Notes under the pieces: model-generated
Told to the model about the DNA's origin: nothing
Seen by the model: the letters and a program-made list of their open reading frames with translations, nothing else
Database searches by the model: none
Shown: positions 1 through 7,265 of the stretch, piece by piece
Layout: every line of letters begins with the position of its first letter
Position numbering within the stretch: the first letter of the stretch is position 1
Source of the DNA: an uncultured Pseudomonadota bacterium
GTDB lineage: Bacteria; Pseudomonadota; Gammaproteobacteria; Methylococcales; Methylomonadaceae
Assembly (NCBI GenBank): GCA_903902945.1
Contig: CAIUWU010000014.1
Span: 1 to 8,892, forward strand
Reading direction: 5' to 3'
DNA length: 8,892 nucleotides
Program-made: the position numbers and the translations under genes

Positions 1-2
1 CA

Positions 3-1028
3 AAGGTTGGGGTTGCGCTGGCCGCCGAAGAGGGTAAAGCTGTCAAAGCTGGCGAGGTTTTGTTGGTGCTCGATACCCGAACTGCGGTGTCGGATCAGGA
101 CAAGGCCGATCATGAAAGACAGCTGGCAGTGCTGGAAGCGGCCCGCTGCAGGGCTTTTCTGGATGCTGTCGATACCGATATGGCGCCGCTTATGCGTTTG
201 CCGGATAGTGTATCTGAAGCCAATTTCCGGCAGGCCTTACAGCATCTGCATGATCAGCATCAAGATTTCGTAACCAAAAAGCGCCGGCTGGACAGTGAAA
301 TCAGCTCGCTCAGACAATCTTTACCGCTGATCAGCCGGCAGGCCGGCGATTATCATCAGCTGTCGCTGAATCATGATGTCTCGGAACATGCTTGGCTGGA
401 AAAAGAGCAGGCCAGAATTGAGATGCAACGACAATTAAATGCTGCGCTACACCAGCGGGCGGCTTTGATTGCCGAAGTTCGCAAGACTGCTCAGGACACT
501 TTGAAAGAGGCAATCCGTGTGGCAGAGGCGGCCCGGCAGGATCAGCAAAAAGCCCGGGTTCACGGCGAACAATTGCAGATTACCGCTCCGATTGATGGCA
601 CCGTACAGCAGTTATCGGTACATACTGTAGGTGGTGTGGTGCCGGCAGCTCAAGCGCTGATGCAGGTGGTGCCGCAGCAAACCGCCGTCGAATTTGAAGC
701 CTTTATCGAAAACAAGGATGTAGGTTTTGTCGAAGCAGGTCAGGAGGCGGCGCTGAAAATCGATACGTTTGAATACACCAAATACGGTACCGTAGCGGCC
801 AGAGTCAGTCAGGTATCCCGTGATGCAATCGAGGACGACAAAAAAGGCCTGATTTATTCAGTGAAAGTCATGCTCGAGCACAACACGATTCAGGTACATG
901 GCAAACCGATGCCGTTGACGCCCGGTATGTCAGGATCGGTGGAGATCAAGACCGGCAGCCGAAGGGTGATCGAATATATACTGGCGCCGTTATTGCAGCA
1001 CGGCCATGAAAGTTTGCATGAACGCTAA
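3..1028 (+). CDS. Type I secretion periplasmic adaptor (HlyD family), 5'-truncated
   Basis: This is the membrane fusion protein of a type I secretion system. It would bridge an inner-membrane ABC exporter to a TolC-type channel across the periplasm. The frame is open from base 3, so the true start lies upstream; the TTG at 60 is only an internal codon. The visible 341 residues contain the end of the first lipoyl half-motif (residues 1-24, ending LLVLDT) and a long, charged alpha-helical hairpin (about 25-190). The hairpin has a VSEHAWLEKEQ tip of the sort seen in HlyD/PrtE/LapC adaptors. The second lipoyl half follows (ITAPIDGTVQQL, 193-204), then a beta-barrel domain with the PGMSG turn (307-311). 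The C-terminus, RRVIEYILAPLLQHGHESLHER read in two parts (RRVIEYILAPLL, then QHGHESLHER), is typical of T1SS adaptors. The gene overlaps the downstream TolC-family gene, which fits one transcript. The substrate is unknown. The family call is secure. Confidence 0.94.
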   Translation, partial: KVGVALAAEEGKAVKAGEVLLVLDTRTAVSDQDKADHERQLAVLEAARCRAFLDAVDTDMAPLMRLPDSVSEANFRQALQHLHDQHQDFVTKKRRLDSEISSLRQSLPLISRQAGDYHQLSLNHDVSEHAWLEKEQARIEMQRQLNAALHQRAALIAEVRKTAQDTLKEAIRVAEAARQDQQKARVHGEQLQITAPIDGTVQQLSVHTVGGVVPAAQALMQVVPQQTAVEFEAFIENKDVGFVEAGQEAALKIDTFEYTKYGTVAARVSQVSRDAIEDDKKGLIYSVKVMLEHNTIQVHGKPMPLTPGMSGSVEIKTGSRRVIEYILAPLLQHGHESLHER

Positions 1029-2457
1029 ATTCATTCTCGTCCTTCAAACGATGATGTTGTGTTTATGGCTGCTGGTCGGCGGCTTGGCACATGCTCTGGA
1101 ACTGCCCGATTTACTGGATGATCCATTGCAGACTGTACCGCCCATCATCAATAGCGGGGTCAGATTGCCAGATCAAGCGCCGGTTATTTGCAGCGATCCA
1201 GTCGATTTGATCCAGCCCCTGGGTTTGTCAGAGGTCATTGATCTGGCCTTATGTCATAACCCGCAGCTGCGGATCGTCTGGGCTGATATCAAAATTCAGG
1301 CGGGTGTGCTCGGTCAGCAGCGGGCAGCTTATCTGCCGACCATTAACGCTACTTTGAGCGGACTCCATAGCGGTGTCAGTTATCCGGGCCTATCTGCATC
1401 GGATACCCAGACCACTGGCCATACCGCTTACGCCAATATCAGCTGGCGCTTGCTGGATTTTGGCGGACGCGCAGCCAGCCTCGATTACGGGCAGGCCTTG
1501 CTGGATGCAGCATTGGCCAGCCATGATGCAGCGCTTCAGAATTTATTGGCAGTGGTGATAAAAGCCTATTTTGATTTGCAGACTGCCCAGGCAACCTATC
1601 AGAGCCGGATGGAAACGGCACTACTGGCACAGCGAACCCTGGCAGCCACCCAGCATCGTGAGCAGGTCGGCAGTGCCAGTCGCAATGACGGCCTGCAAGC
1701 GACCACCGCACTGGCTAAAGCCCGGCTGGCTGAACAACGCGCTCAGGGTGATTATCACAAAGCGGTATCGGTATTGCGGTACCAGTTGGGGCTGAACGCT
1801 GATAGCCGGCTGCTTGTCAAAGATGCTGCGGACCAGCATTTTGATCCTCAACACCAGTTGTTCGGCGAGTTACAAGACTGGCTGGTGCTGGCCCAGCAAC
1901 GGCATCCGGCAATCCAAGCCGCGCGACTGCAATGGGAAGCCGCTAAAGCCAGAATCATTGCTTCGCGTTCGGAAGGAATGCCGACACTGGATTTTACAGC
2001 CAGCTTTTATCAGAACGGTTATCCCAATCAGAGCTTGCAGCATACCCGGTCAGACACCACCACGGTAGGTCTGTTGTTATCGGTACCCTTGTTTGAAGGT
2101 TTTGCCAGAACTTACAAAATCCGCGAGGCCCAGGCCCAGGCAGAGAAAAACCGCGCGCAGTGGCAGGATATCGAACAGCAGATTGCCGGCGAAATCGTCA
2201 AGGCTCACGCCGACACCCTATCAGCCTACGAAAATCTGTCATTTGCCGAATCGTTGCAAGCCAGTGCCGATCAGGCGTTGATTTCCTCGCAACGGCGTTA
2301 TCAACAAGGAGCCGCCGATATTCTGGAATTGCTGGCAGCGCAGTTGGCACTGGCGGATGCCCGACAAGAACAGATACGTTGCTGGGCCGACTGGCACTCG
2401 GCGCGTCTGATACTGTTAGCCCGTGCCGGACTATTGAATAAGCAACCTATCGAATAA
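1006..2457 (+). CDS. TolC-family outer-membrane efflux/secretion channel
   Basis: This is the outer-membrane exit duct that pairs with the HlyD-type adaptor just upstream, so it is most likely the channel of a type I secretion system. The 483-residue protein begins with a signal peptide whose hydrophobic core (about 9-28) ends AHA before LELPDLL, so cleavage is likely near residue 30. Two outer-membrane efflux repeats follow. The first starts at LGLSEVIDLALCHNPQL (about 72-88). The second covers about 285-480 and contains GLLLSVPLFEGF and the helix ending in DILELLAAQLALADARQEQ. Cys62 and Cys83 bracket the start of the first repeat and could form a disulphide in the periplasm (inference). The ATG at 1006 overlaps the adaptor gene by 23 bases. 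An in-frame ATG at 1018 also leaves an intact signal peptide and has a weak GAAAG upstream, so the start is uncertain by four codons. Neither start has a strong ribosome-binding site, which fits translational coupling. Confidence 0.93.
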   Translation: MKVCMNAKFILVLQTMMLCLWLLVGGLAHALELPDLLDDPLQTVPPIINSGVRLPDQAPVICSDPVDLIQPLGLSEVIDLALCHNPQLRIVWADIKIQAGVLGQQRAAYLPTINATLSGLHSGVSYPGLSASDTQTTGHTAYANISWRLLDFGGRAASLDYGQALLDAALASHDAALQNLLAVVIKAYFDLQTAQATYQSRMETALLAQRTLAATQHREQVGSASRNDGLQATTALAKARLAEQRAQGDYHKAVSVLRYQLGLNADSRLLVKDAADQHFDPQHQLFGELQDWLVLAQQRHPAIQAARLQWEAAKARIIASRSEGMPTLDFTASFYQNGYPNQSLQHTRSDTTTVGLLLSVPLFEGFARTYKIREAQAQAEKNRAQWQDIEQQIAGEIVKAHADTLSAYENLSFAESLQASADQALISSQRRYQQGAADILELLAAQLALADARQEQIRCWADWHSARLILLARAGLLNKQPIE

Positions 2458-2523
2458 GGGTTGGTCTTCAGCGCGGGGAATGCTCTAATAGCGCGCTTTC
2501 TGTTCAGCTGATCCATTCCAGGC

Positions 2524-3702
2524 ATGAAACAACACGATGTGATTATTATCGGCGCAGGCGCCTCAGGTCTGATGTGTGCGATAGAAGCGGCAAAACGCGG
2601 ACGGCGGGTGATGGTCTTGGATCATGCCAACCGGGTTGGCAAAAAAATCTTAATGTCCGGAGGCGGACGCTGTAATTTCACCAATTACAGTGTGGAAGCC
2701 GACAACTACCTTTCCCATAACCATCATTTCTGTAAATCCGCTTTGAAACGTTTTTCGCAGTGGGATTTTTTAGCGCTGATTACCCGCTATCAGATTCCTT
2801 ATCATGAACGTTTGCACGGCCAGCTGTTTTGTAATGATAGTGCCAAAGATATTGTCGATATGCTGATCAACGAAAGTCAGCGCTATGGTGCGGAGATCAG
2901 TTTGAATTGCCACATCGATGCGGTCGAAAAAAACGCCGATGGCTTTCGCATCAGCAGCTCGCAAGGCGAGTGGCAGTCTGAGTCGCTGGTAGTCGCCAGC
3001 GGTGGATTATCGATTCCTAAAATCGGCGCCACAGCGCTGGGTTATCAAATTGCCGAGCAGTTTGGGATTAAAGTCTGGCCGACTCGTGCCGGACTGGTGC
3101 CGCTGACCTTGCAACCCGAGGACAAATTGCGTTTTACGCCTTTGACCGGAATTGCCGTGCCTTGCCGTATCAGTAATGCCGCGCAGAGTTTTAGTGAGAA
3201 TTTGCTGTTCACCCATCGCGGACTGAGCGGTCCGGCTATTTTGCAGATTTCGTCTTACTGGCAGCCCTGTGATGCACTGGAAATTAATTTGCTACCAGAT
3301 CAGGATTTGTTCACAGACTTGAAACTGAAACGTCAGCAAGCGGTCAAAGCCAAATTGCAGAATGTTCTGGCCGACTATTTACCCAGACGCCTGTTACAGG
3401 CTTTATTGCCTGAAAATCTGCTGGCAAGCAATTTGGTCGATTGCAGTGATAAAGAGTTAAAAACGGTAGCCGACAATCTGCAATGTTGGCGCATCAAGCC
3501 TAATGGCAGTGAAGGTTACCGGACCGCCGAGGTTACTTTAGGCGGTGTCGATTGCGATGCAATTTCGTCTAAAACATTTGCGGCCATGCAAGTCCCGGGG
3601 CTGTATTTTATCGGTGAAGTGCTCGACGTTACCGGTTGGTTGGGGGGGTATAACTTTCAGTGGGCATGGTCCTCCGGCTGGTGTGCGGGTCAATTTGTAT
3701 AA
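2524..3702 (+). CDS. yhiN: FAD-dependent oxidoreductase, HI0933/YhiN (BaiN-like) family
   Basis: This is a cytosolic flavoprotein of the HI0933-like family, full length at 392 residues. The Rossmann FAD motif lies at the N-terminus (DVIIIGAGASGLMCAIEAA, about 5-23). The family signature SGGGRCNFTN follows at 45-54. The C-terminal FAD-binding block contains VTLGGV, then LYFIGEVLDVTGWLGGYNFQ and WAWSSG, and ends within ten residues of the stop. The physiological substrate of YhiN-type proteins is unsettled. The BaiN name comes from a bile-acid pathway that need not apply here. Neighbours do not help: 66 bases separate it from the secretion gene upstream, and 64 bases separate it from the first gene of the sdh operon. 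The ATG at 2524 has only a poorly placed AGG before it, but it sits immediately ahead of the conserved dinucleotide fold. Seven consecutive G residues at 3642-3648 encode part of the conserved LGGYNF motif; the frame is intact. Confidence 0.9.
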   Translation: MKQHDVIIIGAGASGLMCAIEAAKRGRRVMVLDHANRVGKKILMSGGGRCNFTNYSVEADNYLSHNHHFCKSALKRFSQWDFLALITRYQIPYHERLHGQLFCNDSAKDIVDMLINESQRYGAEISLNCHIDAVEKNADGFRISSSQGEWQSESLVVASGGLSIPKIGATALGYQIAEQFGIKVWPTRAGLVPLTLQPEDKLRFTPLTGIAVPCRISNAAQSFSENLLFTHRGLSGPAILQISSYWQPCDALEINLLPDQDLFTDLKLKRQQAVKAKLQNVLADYLPRRLLQALLPENLLASNLVDCSDKELKTVADNLQCWRIKPNGSEGYRTAEVTLGGVDCDAISSKTFAAMQVPGLYFIGEVLDVTGWLGGYNFQWAWSSGWCAGQFV

Positions 3703-3766
3703 AGCGATGGATTTACAGTGATTGCCTGTGATAGATTGGCGCTTCGTCAACTGCAATAAGCCCATC

Positions 3767-3931
3767 ATGGATACTGATGACAAGCCCGCGGATCTCGCTG
3801 CTGCTCCTGTAACGCAGAGCGCCGATCACCCCATCTCCCCGCAATCTGTTCCCGAAATCAATGGCCGCGATGGCCCAGAGCCAACCCGTTATGGTGACTG
3901 GGAAAAGCATGGTCGTTGTATTGATTTTTAA
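3767..3931 (+). CDS. sdhAF4: DUF1674 / succinate dehydrogenase assembly factor 4-like protein
   Basis: This is a small 54-residue protein. Its last 19 residues (36-54), GPEPTRYGDWEKHGRCIDF, match the conserved C-terminal signature of the DUF1674 family, which includes mitochondrial SDHAF4/Sdh8. The first 30 residues are low-complexity and acidic or Ala/Pro-rich, as is usual in the family outside its conserved tail. Mitochondrial members bind the FAD-loaded catalytic subunit and help it join the iron-sulphur subunit while limiting oxidant formation. The same role here is inferred from the motif and from its place as first gene of the sdh operon, 20 bases before sdhC. I chose the ATG at 3767 because the only longer reading begins at a TTG (3722) with no ribosome-binding site; the ATG itself has only a weak AATAAG upstream. 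The gene is easily missed because of its size. The overlapping frame at 3861-4109 has no recognisable features. Confidence 0.86.
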   Translation: MDTDDKPADLAAAPVTQSADHPISPQSVPEINGRDGPEPTRYGDWEKHGRCIDF

Positions 3932-3951
3932 TCGTGTAACCCAGACTTGTC

Positions 3952-4332
3952 ATGATGAACCAACGCCAACGCCCGCTTTCCCCGCATCTGCAAATTTACC
4001 GCTTACCGCTGACCGGGCTGATTTCCATCAGTCATCGGATCAGCGGTATTTTTTTATCGCTGGCGCTGCCCGCGCTAGTGTATCTGCTGATCAGCATTGC
4101 CGCCGGTGAAACCCGCTATCAGCAAATGCAGTCGGCATTACAGATCTTGCCGGTGCAAATCCTTTACGGCTTGATGATTTATGCGCTGCTGTTGCATTTA
4201 TGTCATGGCGTCAGGCATTTGATCTGGGATTTTGGTGCCGGTTTTGCACGCAACCACTTAATCTGGCTGGCCTTGATCGAGGTAATCAGCGCACTGGCGC
4301 TGACCGGACTATGGCTGTTTTTCACCCTTTAG
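3952..4332 (+). CDS. sdhC: Succinate dehydrogenase cytochrome b556 subunit
   Basis: This is the larger membrane anchor of complex II, contributing to the haem b and ubiquinone sites in the inner membrane. It has 126 residues, close to the family's usual length. The N-terminal signature RPLSPHLQIYR (7-17) is followed by SISHRISGI (25-33). There, Ser25, His28 and Arg29 correspond to E. coli SdhC Ser27, His30 and Arg31 of the quinone pocket. Three hydrophobic segments are visible at about 24-50, 62-90 and 104-124. The second ends in HLCHGVRHLIWD (82-93). His82 aligns with the haem axial ligand His84 of E. coli, and His89 is the second conserved His of that motif. Two ATGs stand in tandem (3952 and 3955), either of which could be used. 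No good ribosome-binding site is seen, so coupling to the small gene 20 bases upstream is plausible. sdhD follows after 7 bases. Confidence 0.95.
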   Translation: MMNQRQRPLSPHLQIYRLPLTGLISISHRISGIFLSLALPALVYLLISIAAGETRYQQMQSALQILPVQILYGLMIYALLLHLCHGVRHLIWDFGAGFARNHLIWLALIEVISALALTGLWLFFTL

Positions 4333-4339
4333 GCTAAGC

Positions 4340-4702
4340 ATGAGTTTTTTTCGAACCAGAAACCATCCCAAACCCAGTCAGCACTGGAGTTATCAGCGAT
4401 TGACTGCAGTCGCTTTAATCCCGTTGTCTTTATGGCTGCTGGTATTTTTACGGCATGCCTTCCGTGCCGGCTATTCCGAAACCCTAAATTGGTGCAGTCA
4501 AAGTCTGACGGTACTGACGCTCTCAGCTTGGCTGCTGATCGCCTGTTACCACGCCGCGCTGGGGATTCAGGTGGTGCTGGAGGATTATGTGGCCGAGCCT
4601 TTACGGCAGCGGCTGGCTTGGCTGAGCAGACTATGGTTCACGCTGATCGCGGCCTCAGGTTTATCAACGATGCTATATCTTTACTGGCAGGGCAGACTAT
4701 GA
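4340..4702 (+). CDS. sdhD: Succinate dehydrogenase membrane anchor subunit
   Basis: This is the second membrane anchor of complex II; with SdhC it holds haem b and forms the ubiquinone-reducing site. The 120 residues contain three hydrophobic helices at about 22-40, 54-76 and 92-114. The diagnostic motif is HAALGIQVVLEDYV (71-84). His71 falls at the same number as the E. coli haem ligand His71, and Asp82-Tyr83 match E. coli Asp82-Tyr83 of the quinone site. The N-terminal HWSYQRLTAVAL block (15-26) is the usual start of the first helix in this family. The ATG at 4340 has an AGG six bases upstream, inside the end of sdhC. The stop codon overlaps the sdhA start in an ATGA arrangement (4699-4702), suggesting coupled translation. 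Confidence 0.94.
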   Translation: MSFFRTRNHPKPSQHWSYQRLTAVALIPLSLWLLVFLRHAFRAGYSETLNWCSQSLTVLTLSAWLLIACYHAALGIQVVLEDYVAEPLRQRLAWLSRLWFTLIAASGLSTMLYLYWQGRL

Positions 4703-6480
4703 CGGCATATCCGATTACTGAGCATCACTATGATGTAGTGGTGGTAGGCGCTGGCGGCGCTGGCTTGCGTGCCACCTTCGGGATGGTCGAAAAAGGCCTG
4801 AAAACCGCCTGCATCACTAAAGTATTTCCTACCCGCAGTCATACCGTGGCGGCGCAAGGCGGCATCAGTGCGGCGCTGGGCAATATGGGTGAAGATGACT
4901 GGCGCTTTCACATGTATGACACGGTCAAGGGTTCAGACTGGCTGGGTGATCAGGACGCCATTGAGTATATGTGCCGCGAGGCGATTCCGGCCATCATAGA
5001 ATTGGAACATTACGGTGTGCCATTTTCCAGAACGCCGGAAGGCAAAATTTATCAACGGGCGTTTGGCGGCATGTCCACCCATTATGGCAAAGGTCAGGCC
5101 CAGCGCACCTGCGCCGCTGCCGATGTCACCGGTCATGCGATTCTGCACACGCTTTATCAGCAAGCCATCAAACACAAAGCCGAATTTTTCGTTGAGTATT
5201 TTGCGTTGGACTTGCTAATGGAAGACGGCGAATGTCGCGGAGTGCTGGCATGGTGTCTGGACGATGGTTCCTTGCATGTATTTCGCGGTCAGCAAACCGT
5301 GCTGGCTACCGGCGGGTACGGACGCAGTTATTTTTCTTGTACCTCGGCGCATACCGTAACCGGTGACGGTAACGGCATGCTGTTACGGGCCGGTCTGGCG
5401 CTGCAGGATATGGAGTTTGTGCAATTTCATCCGACCGGTATTTACGGTGCCGGCTGCCTGATGTCGGAAGGTGCCAGGGGTGAGGGCGGTTATCTGACTA
5501 ATTCCGAAGGCGAGCGTTTCATGCTGCGCTATGCGCCGCATGCACACGACTTGGCATCGCGGGATGTCGTAAGCCGCGCGATTACCATGGAAATCAATGC
5601 CGGTCGTGGGGTAGGACCTAAAAAAGACCATGTCCATCTGAATTTACAGCATCTCGATCCAGTGTTGTTGCATCAGAGACTGCCCGGTATTTCCGAAACG
5701 GCTCGCATTTTCGCCGGTATCGATGTTACCAAGCAGCCGATTCCAGTGTTGCCGACGGTGCATTACAACATGGGCGGTATTCCCACTAATTACCACGCCG
5801 AAGTGGTGACCCTCAGTAACGGCGATCCCGATACGGTAGTGCCCGGACTGATGGCAATTGGCGAGACCGCTTGTGTATCGGTACACGGCGCCAATCGCCT
5901 CGGTTCCAATTCGCTACTGGATCTGGTGGTATTCGGCCGGGCGGCGGCATTGCGTTGTGCAGCAACCATCAAATCGGGTGCTGCCCATAAACCGTTGAAT
6001 CCTGATGTGGTCGATAAGGCGCTCTCCCGCTTTGATCGTATTCGTCATGCCAATGGCGAGCTGAACACCGCCGAGATTCGTCTGGCAATGCAGACGACCA
6101 TGCAAGCCAAAGCTGCCGTGTTCAGAACCGCTGATACTTTGCAGGAAGGTGTGCAAGGTATCGAAGCGGTCGCCGCCAGTTTCAATCATCTGAAGCTGAG
6201 CGATCATTCGCTGATCTGGAATACCGATCTGGTCGAAGCACTAGAGCTGGATAATCTGTTGGGACAGGCGCAAGTCACCATCAATGCCGCTTTCAATCGT
6301 CAGGAAAGCCGTGGCGCTCATGCCCGTGAGGATTTTCCGGCGAGGGATGATCAGAATTGGCTCAAACACACCTTGACCTGGCTGGAGCAAGGCAAGGTCA
6401 GAATCGATTACCGGCCAGTGCATTTATATACGTTGACCGATGAGGTGAAAGTGGTCGAGCTGAAAGAGAGGGTTTACTAA
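4699..6480 (+). CDS. sdhA: Succinate dehydrogenase flavoprotein (catalytic) subunit
   Basis: This is the catalytic subunit of complex II, which oxidises succinate to fumarate on a covalently bound FAD at the cytoplasmic face of the membrane. It has 593 residues, full length (E. coli has 588). The dinucleotide motif GAGGAG is at 17-22. The FPTRSHTVAAQGG segment places the FAD-linked histidine at His48. Active-site residues are all present: His244 in QFHPTG, Arg288 in SRDVVSR, His355 in VHYNMGG and Arg400 in GANRLGSNS, corresponding to E. coli His242, Arg286, His354 and Arg399. The sequence around these motifs (for example GNMGEDDWRFHMYDTVKGSD) resembles alphaproteobacterial and mitochondrial SdhA more than E. 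coli SdhA. The ATG at 4699 is supported by AGGG six bases before it and by the fold starting at residue 11. The frame stays open for 89 codons upstream inside sdhD, but that part is not homologous to SdhA. The stop overlaps the sdhB start by one base. Confidence 0.98.
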   Translation: MTAYPITEHHYDVVVVGAGGAGLRATFGMVEKGLKTACITKVFPTRSHTVAAQGGISAALGNMGEDDWRFHMYDTVKGSDWLGDQDAIEYMCREAIPAIIELEHYGVPFSRTPEGKIYQRAFGGMSTHYGKGQAQRTCAAADVTGHAILHTLYQQAIKHKAEFFVEYFALDLLMEDGECRGVLAWCLDDGSLHVFRGQQTVLATGGYGRSYFSCTSAHTVTGDGNGMLLRAGLALQDMEFVQFHPTGIYGAGCLMSEGARGEGGYLTNSEGERFMLRYAPHAHDLASRDVVSRAITMEINAGRGVGPKKDHVHLNLQHLDPVLLHQRLPGISETARIFAGIDVTKQPIPVLPTVHYNMGGIPTNYHAEVVTLSNGDPDTVVPGLMAIGETACVSVHGANRLGSNSLLDLVVFGRAAALRCAATIKSGAAHKPLNPDVVDKALSRFDRIRHANGELNTAEIRLAMQTTMQAKAAVFRTADTLQEGVQGIEAVAASFNHLKLSDHSLIWNTDLVEALELDNLLGQAQVTINAAFNRQESRGAHAREDFPARDDQNWLKHTLTWLEQGKVRIDYRPVHLYTLTDEVKVVELKERVY

Positions 6481-7265
6481 TGGTTGAGTTTTCATTACCA
6501 GCTAATGCTAGACCTCAGCGCGGCAAACATTATCCGGCCGAGTCGAGCGCCAGACGCATCAAACGTTTCGAGATTTATCGCTGGGACCCTGAGCAAGACA
6601 GCAATCCTTGTATCGATAGCTATGAGATCGATCTGGATGATTGCGGGCCTATGGTGCTGGATGCGATTCTGAAAATTAAAAATCAGATCGACAGCAGTCT
6701 CAGTTTCCGCCGCTCCTGTCGCGAAGGGGTTTGCGGCTCTTGCGCGATGAATGTCAATGGCAGCAATACTTTGGTTTGTACCAAAGCGATCAGCGATTAT
6801 TCGGGTACGATTAAAATCTTTCCCCTGCCACATTTGCCGGTGATCAAAGATCTGGTGGCCGACATGCAGCACTTTTTTGCACAGTACGCCAGCATCCAGC
6901 CTTGGTTGATATCCAGTCAGCCGGCACCGCAAGATCGCGAGCGCTTGCAATCGCCGCAACAGCGCGCAGTACTGGATGGTTTGTATGAATGTGTATTGTG
7001 TGCCTGCTGTTCGACCAGTTGTCCGAGCTACTGGTGGAACGGTGAGCGTTATCTGGGACCGGCGGTGTTATTGCAAGCATATCGCTGGCTGGCCGATAGT
7101 CGCGATGATGCCGATGAACAGCGGCTGGCACAGCTCGATGATGCTTTTAAACTGTATCGCTGTCATACCATCATGAACTGCACCGATACCTGTCCCAAAG
7201 GTCTGAATCCGGCCAAGGCAATTGCCGAAATCAAAAAACGGCTGGTACAAGATCCTTCCCGATGA
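6480..7265 (+). CDS. sdhB: Succinate dehydrogenase iron-sulphur subunit
   Basis: This subunit carries electrons from the FAD of SdhA to the quinone site through three iron-sulphur clusters. It has 261 residues, about 20 more than E. coli SdhB, the excess being an N-terminal extension before RIKRFEIYRWDPE. The [2Fe-2S] ligands are Cys80, Cys85, Cys88 and Cys100 (CREGVCGSC...C). Cys88 is an aspartate in E. coli, so this is the all-cysteine, mitochondrial-like form. The C-terminal domain has CVLCACCSTSCPSYWWN and CHTIMNCTDTCPKGLNP. Cys171, 174, 177 and 238 would bind [4Fe-4S], and Cys181, 228 and 234 would bind [3Fe-4S]. Trp185-Trp186 and His229 match residues that contact the quinone. The start at 6480 shares a base with the sdhA stop (TAATG) and has a strong GAGAGGG upstream (6466-6472). 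The gene ends in an ATGA overlap with sdhE. Confidence 0.97.
   Translation: MVEFSLPANARPQRGKHYPAESSARRIKRFEIYRWDPEQDSNPCIDSYEIDLDDCGPMVLDAILKIKNQIDSSLSFRRSCREGVCGSCAMNVNGSNTLVCTKAISDYSGTIKIFPLPHLPVIKDLVADMQHFFAQYASIQPWLISSQPAPQDRERLQSPQQRAVLDGLYECVLCACCSTSCPSYWWNGERYLGPAVLLQAYRWLADSRDDADEQRLAQLDDAFKLYRCHTIMNCTDTCPKGLNPAKAIAEIKKRLVQDPSR

Noticed and set aside
2470..2497. Possible hairpin terminator after the TolC-family gene (AGCGCG / CGCGCT)
   Set aside because: The stem is only 6 bp with a 16-base loop and no real T-run, so it is too weak to call.
3722..3766. TTG start giving a 69-residue SdhAF4-like protein
   Set aside because: There is no ribosome-binding site at 3722, and the added 15 residues do not resemble the family; the ATG at 3767 is simpler.
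3703..3766. Promoter for the sdh operon
   Set aside because: TTTACA at 3712 resembles a -35 box, but no acceptable -10 box lies at the right spacing. The promoter may be inside the upstream gene or use another sigma factor.
3861..4109. 82-codon frame overlapping the end of sdhAF4 and the start of sdhC
   Set aside because: Both overlapped genes are clearly recognisable in their own frames, and this product has no recognisable features.
4432..4698. Open frame extending sdhA by 89 codons upstream
   Set aside because: It lies wholly inside sdhD, has no SdhA-like sequence, and the ATG at 4699 has a good AGGG and precedes the FAD fold at the usual distance.
6495..6959. 154-codon open frame antisense to sdhB
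   Set aside because: It mirrors the highly conserved sdhB coding sequence and shows no domain, signal or ribosome-binding site of its own.
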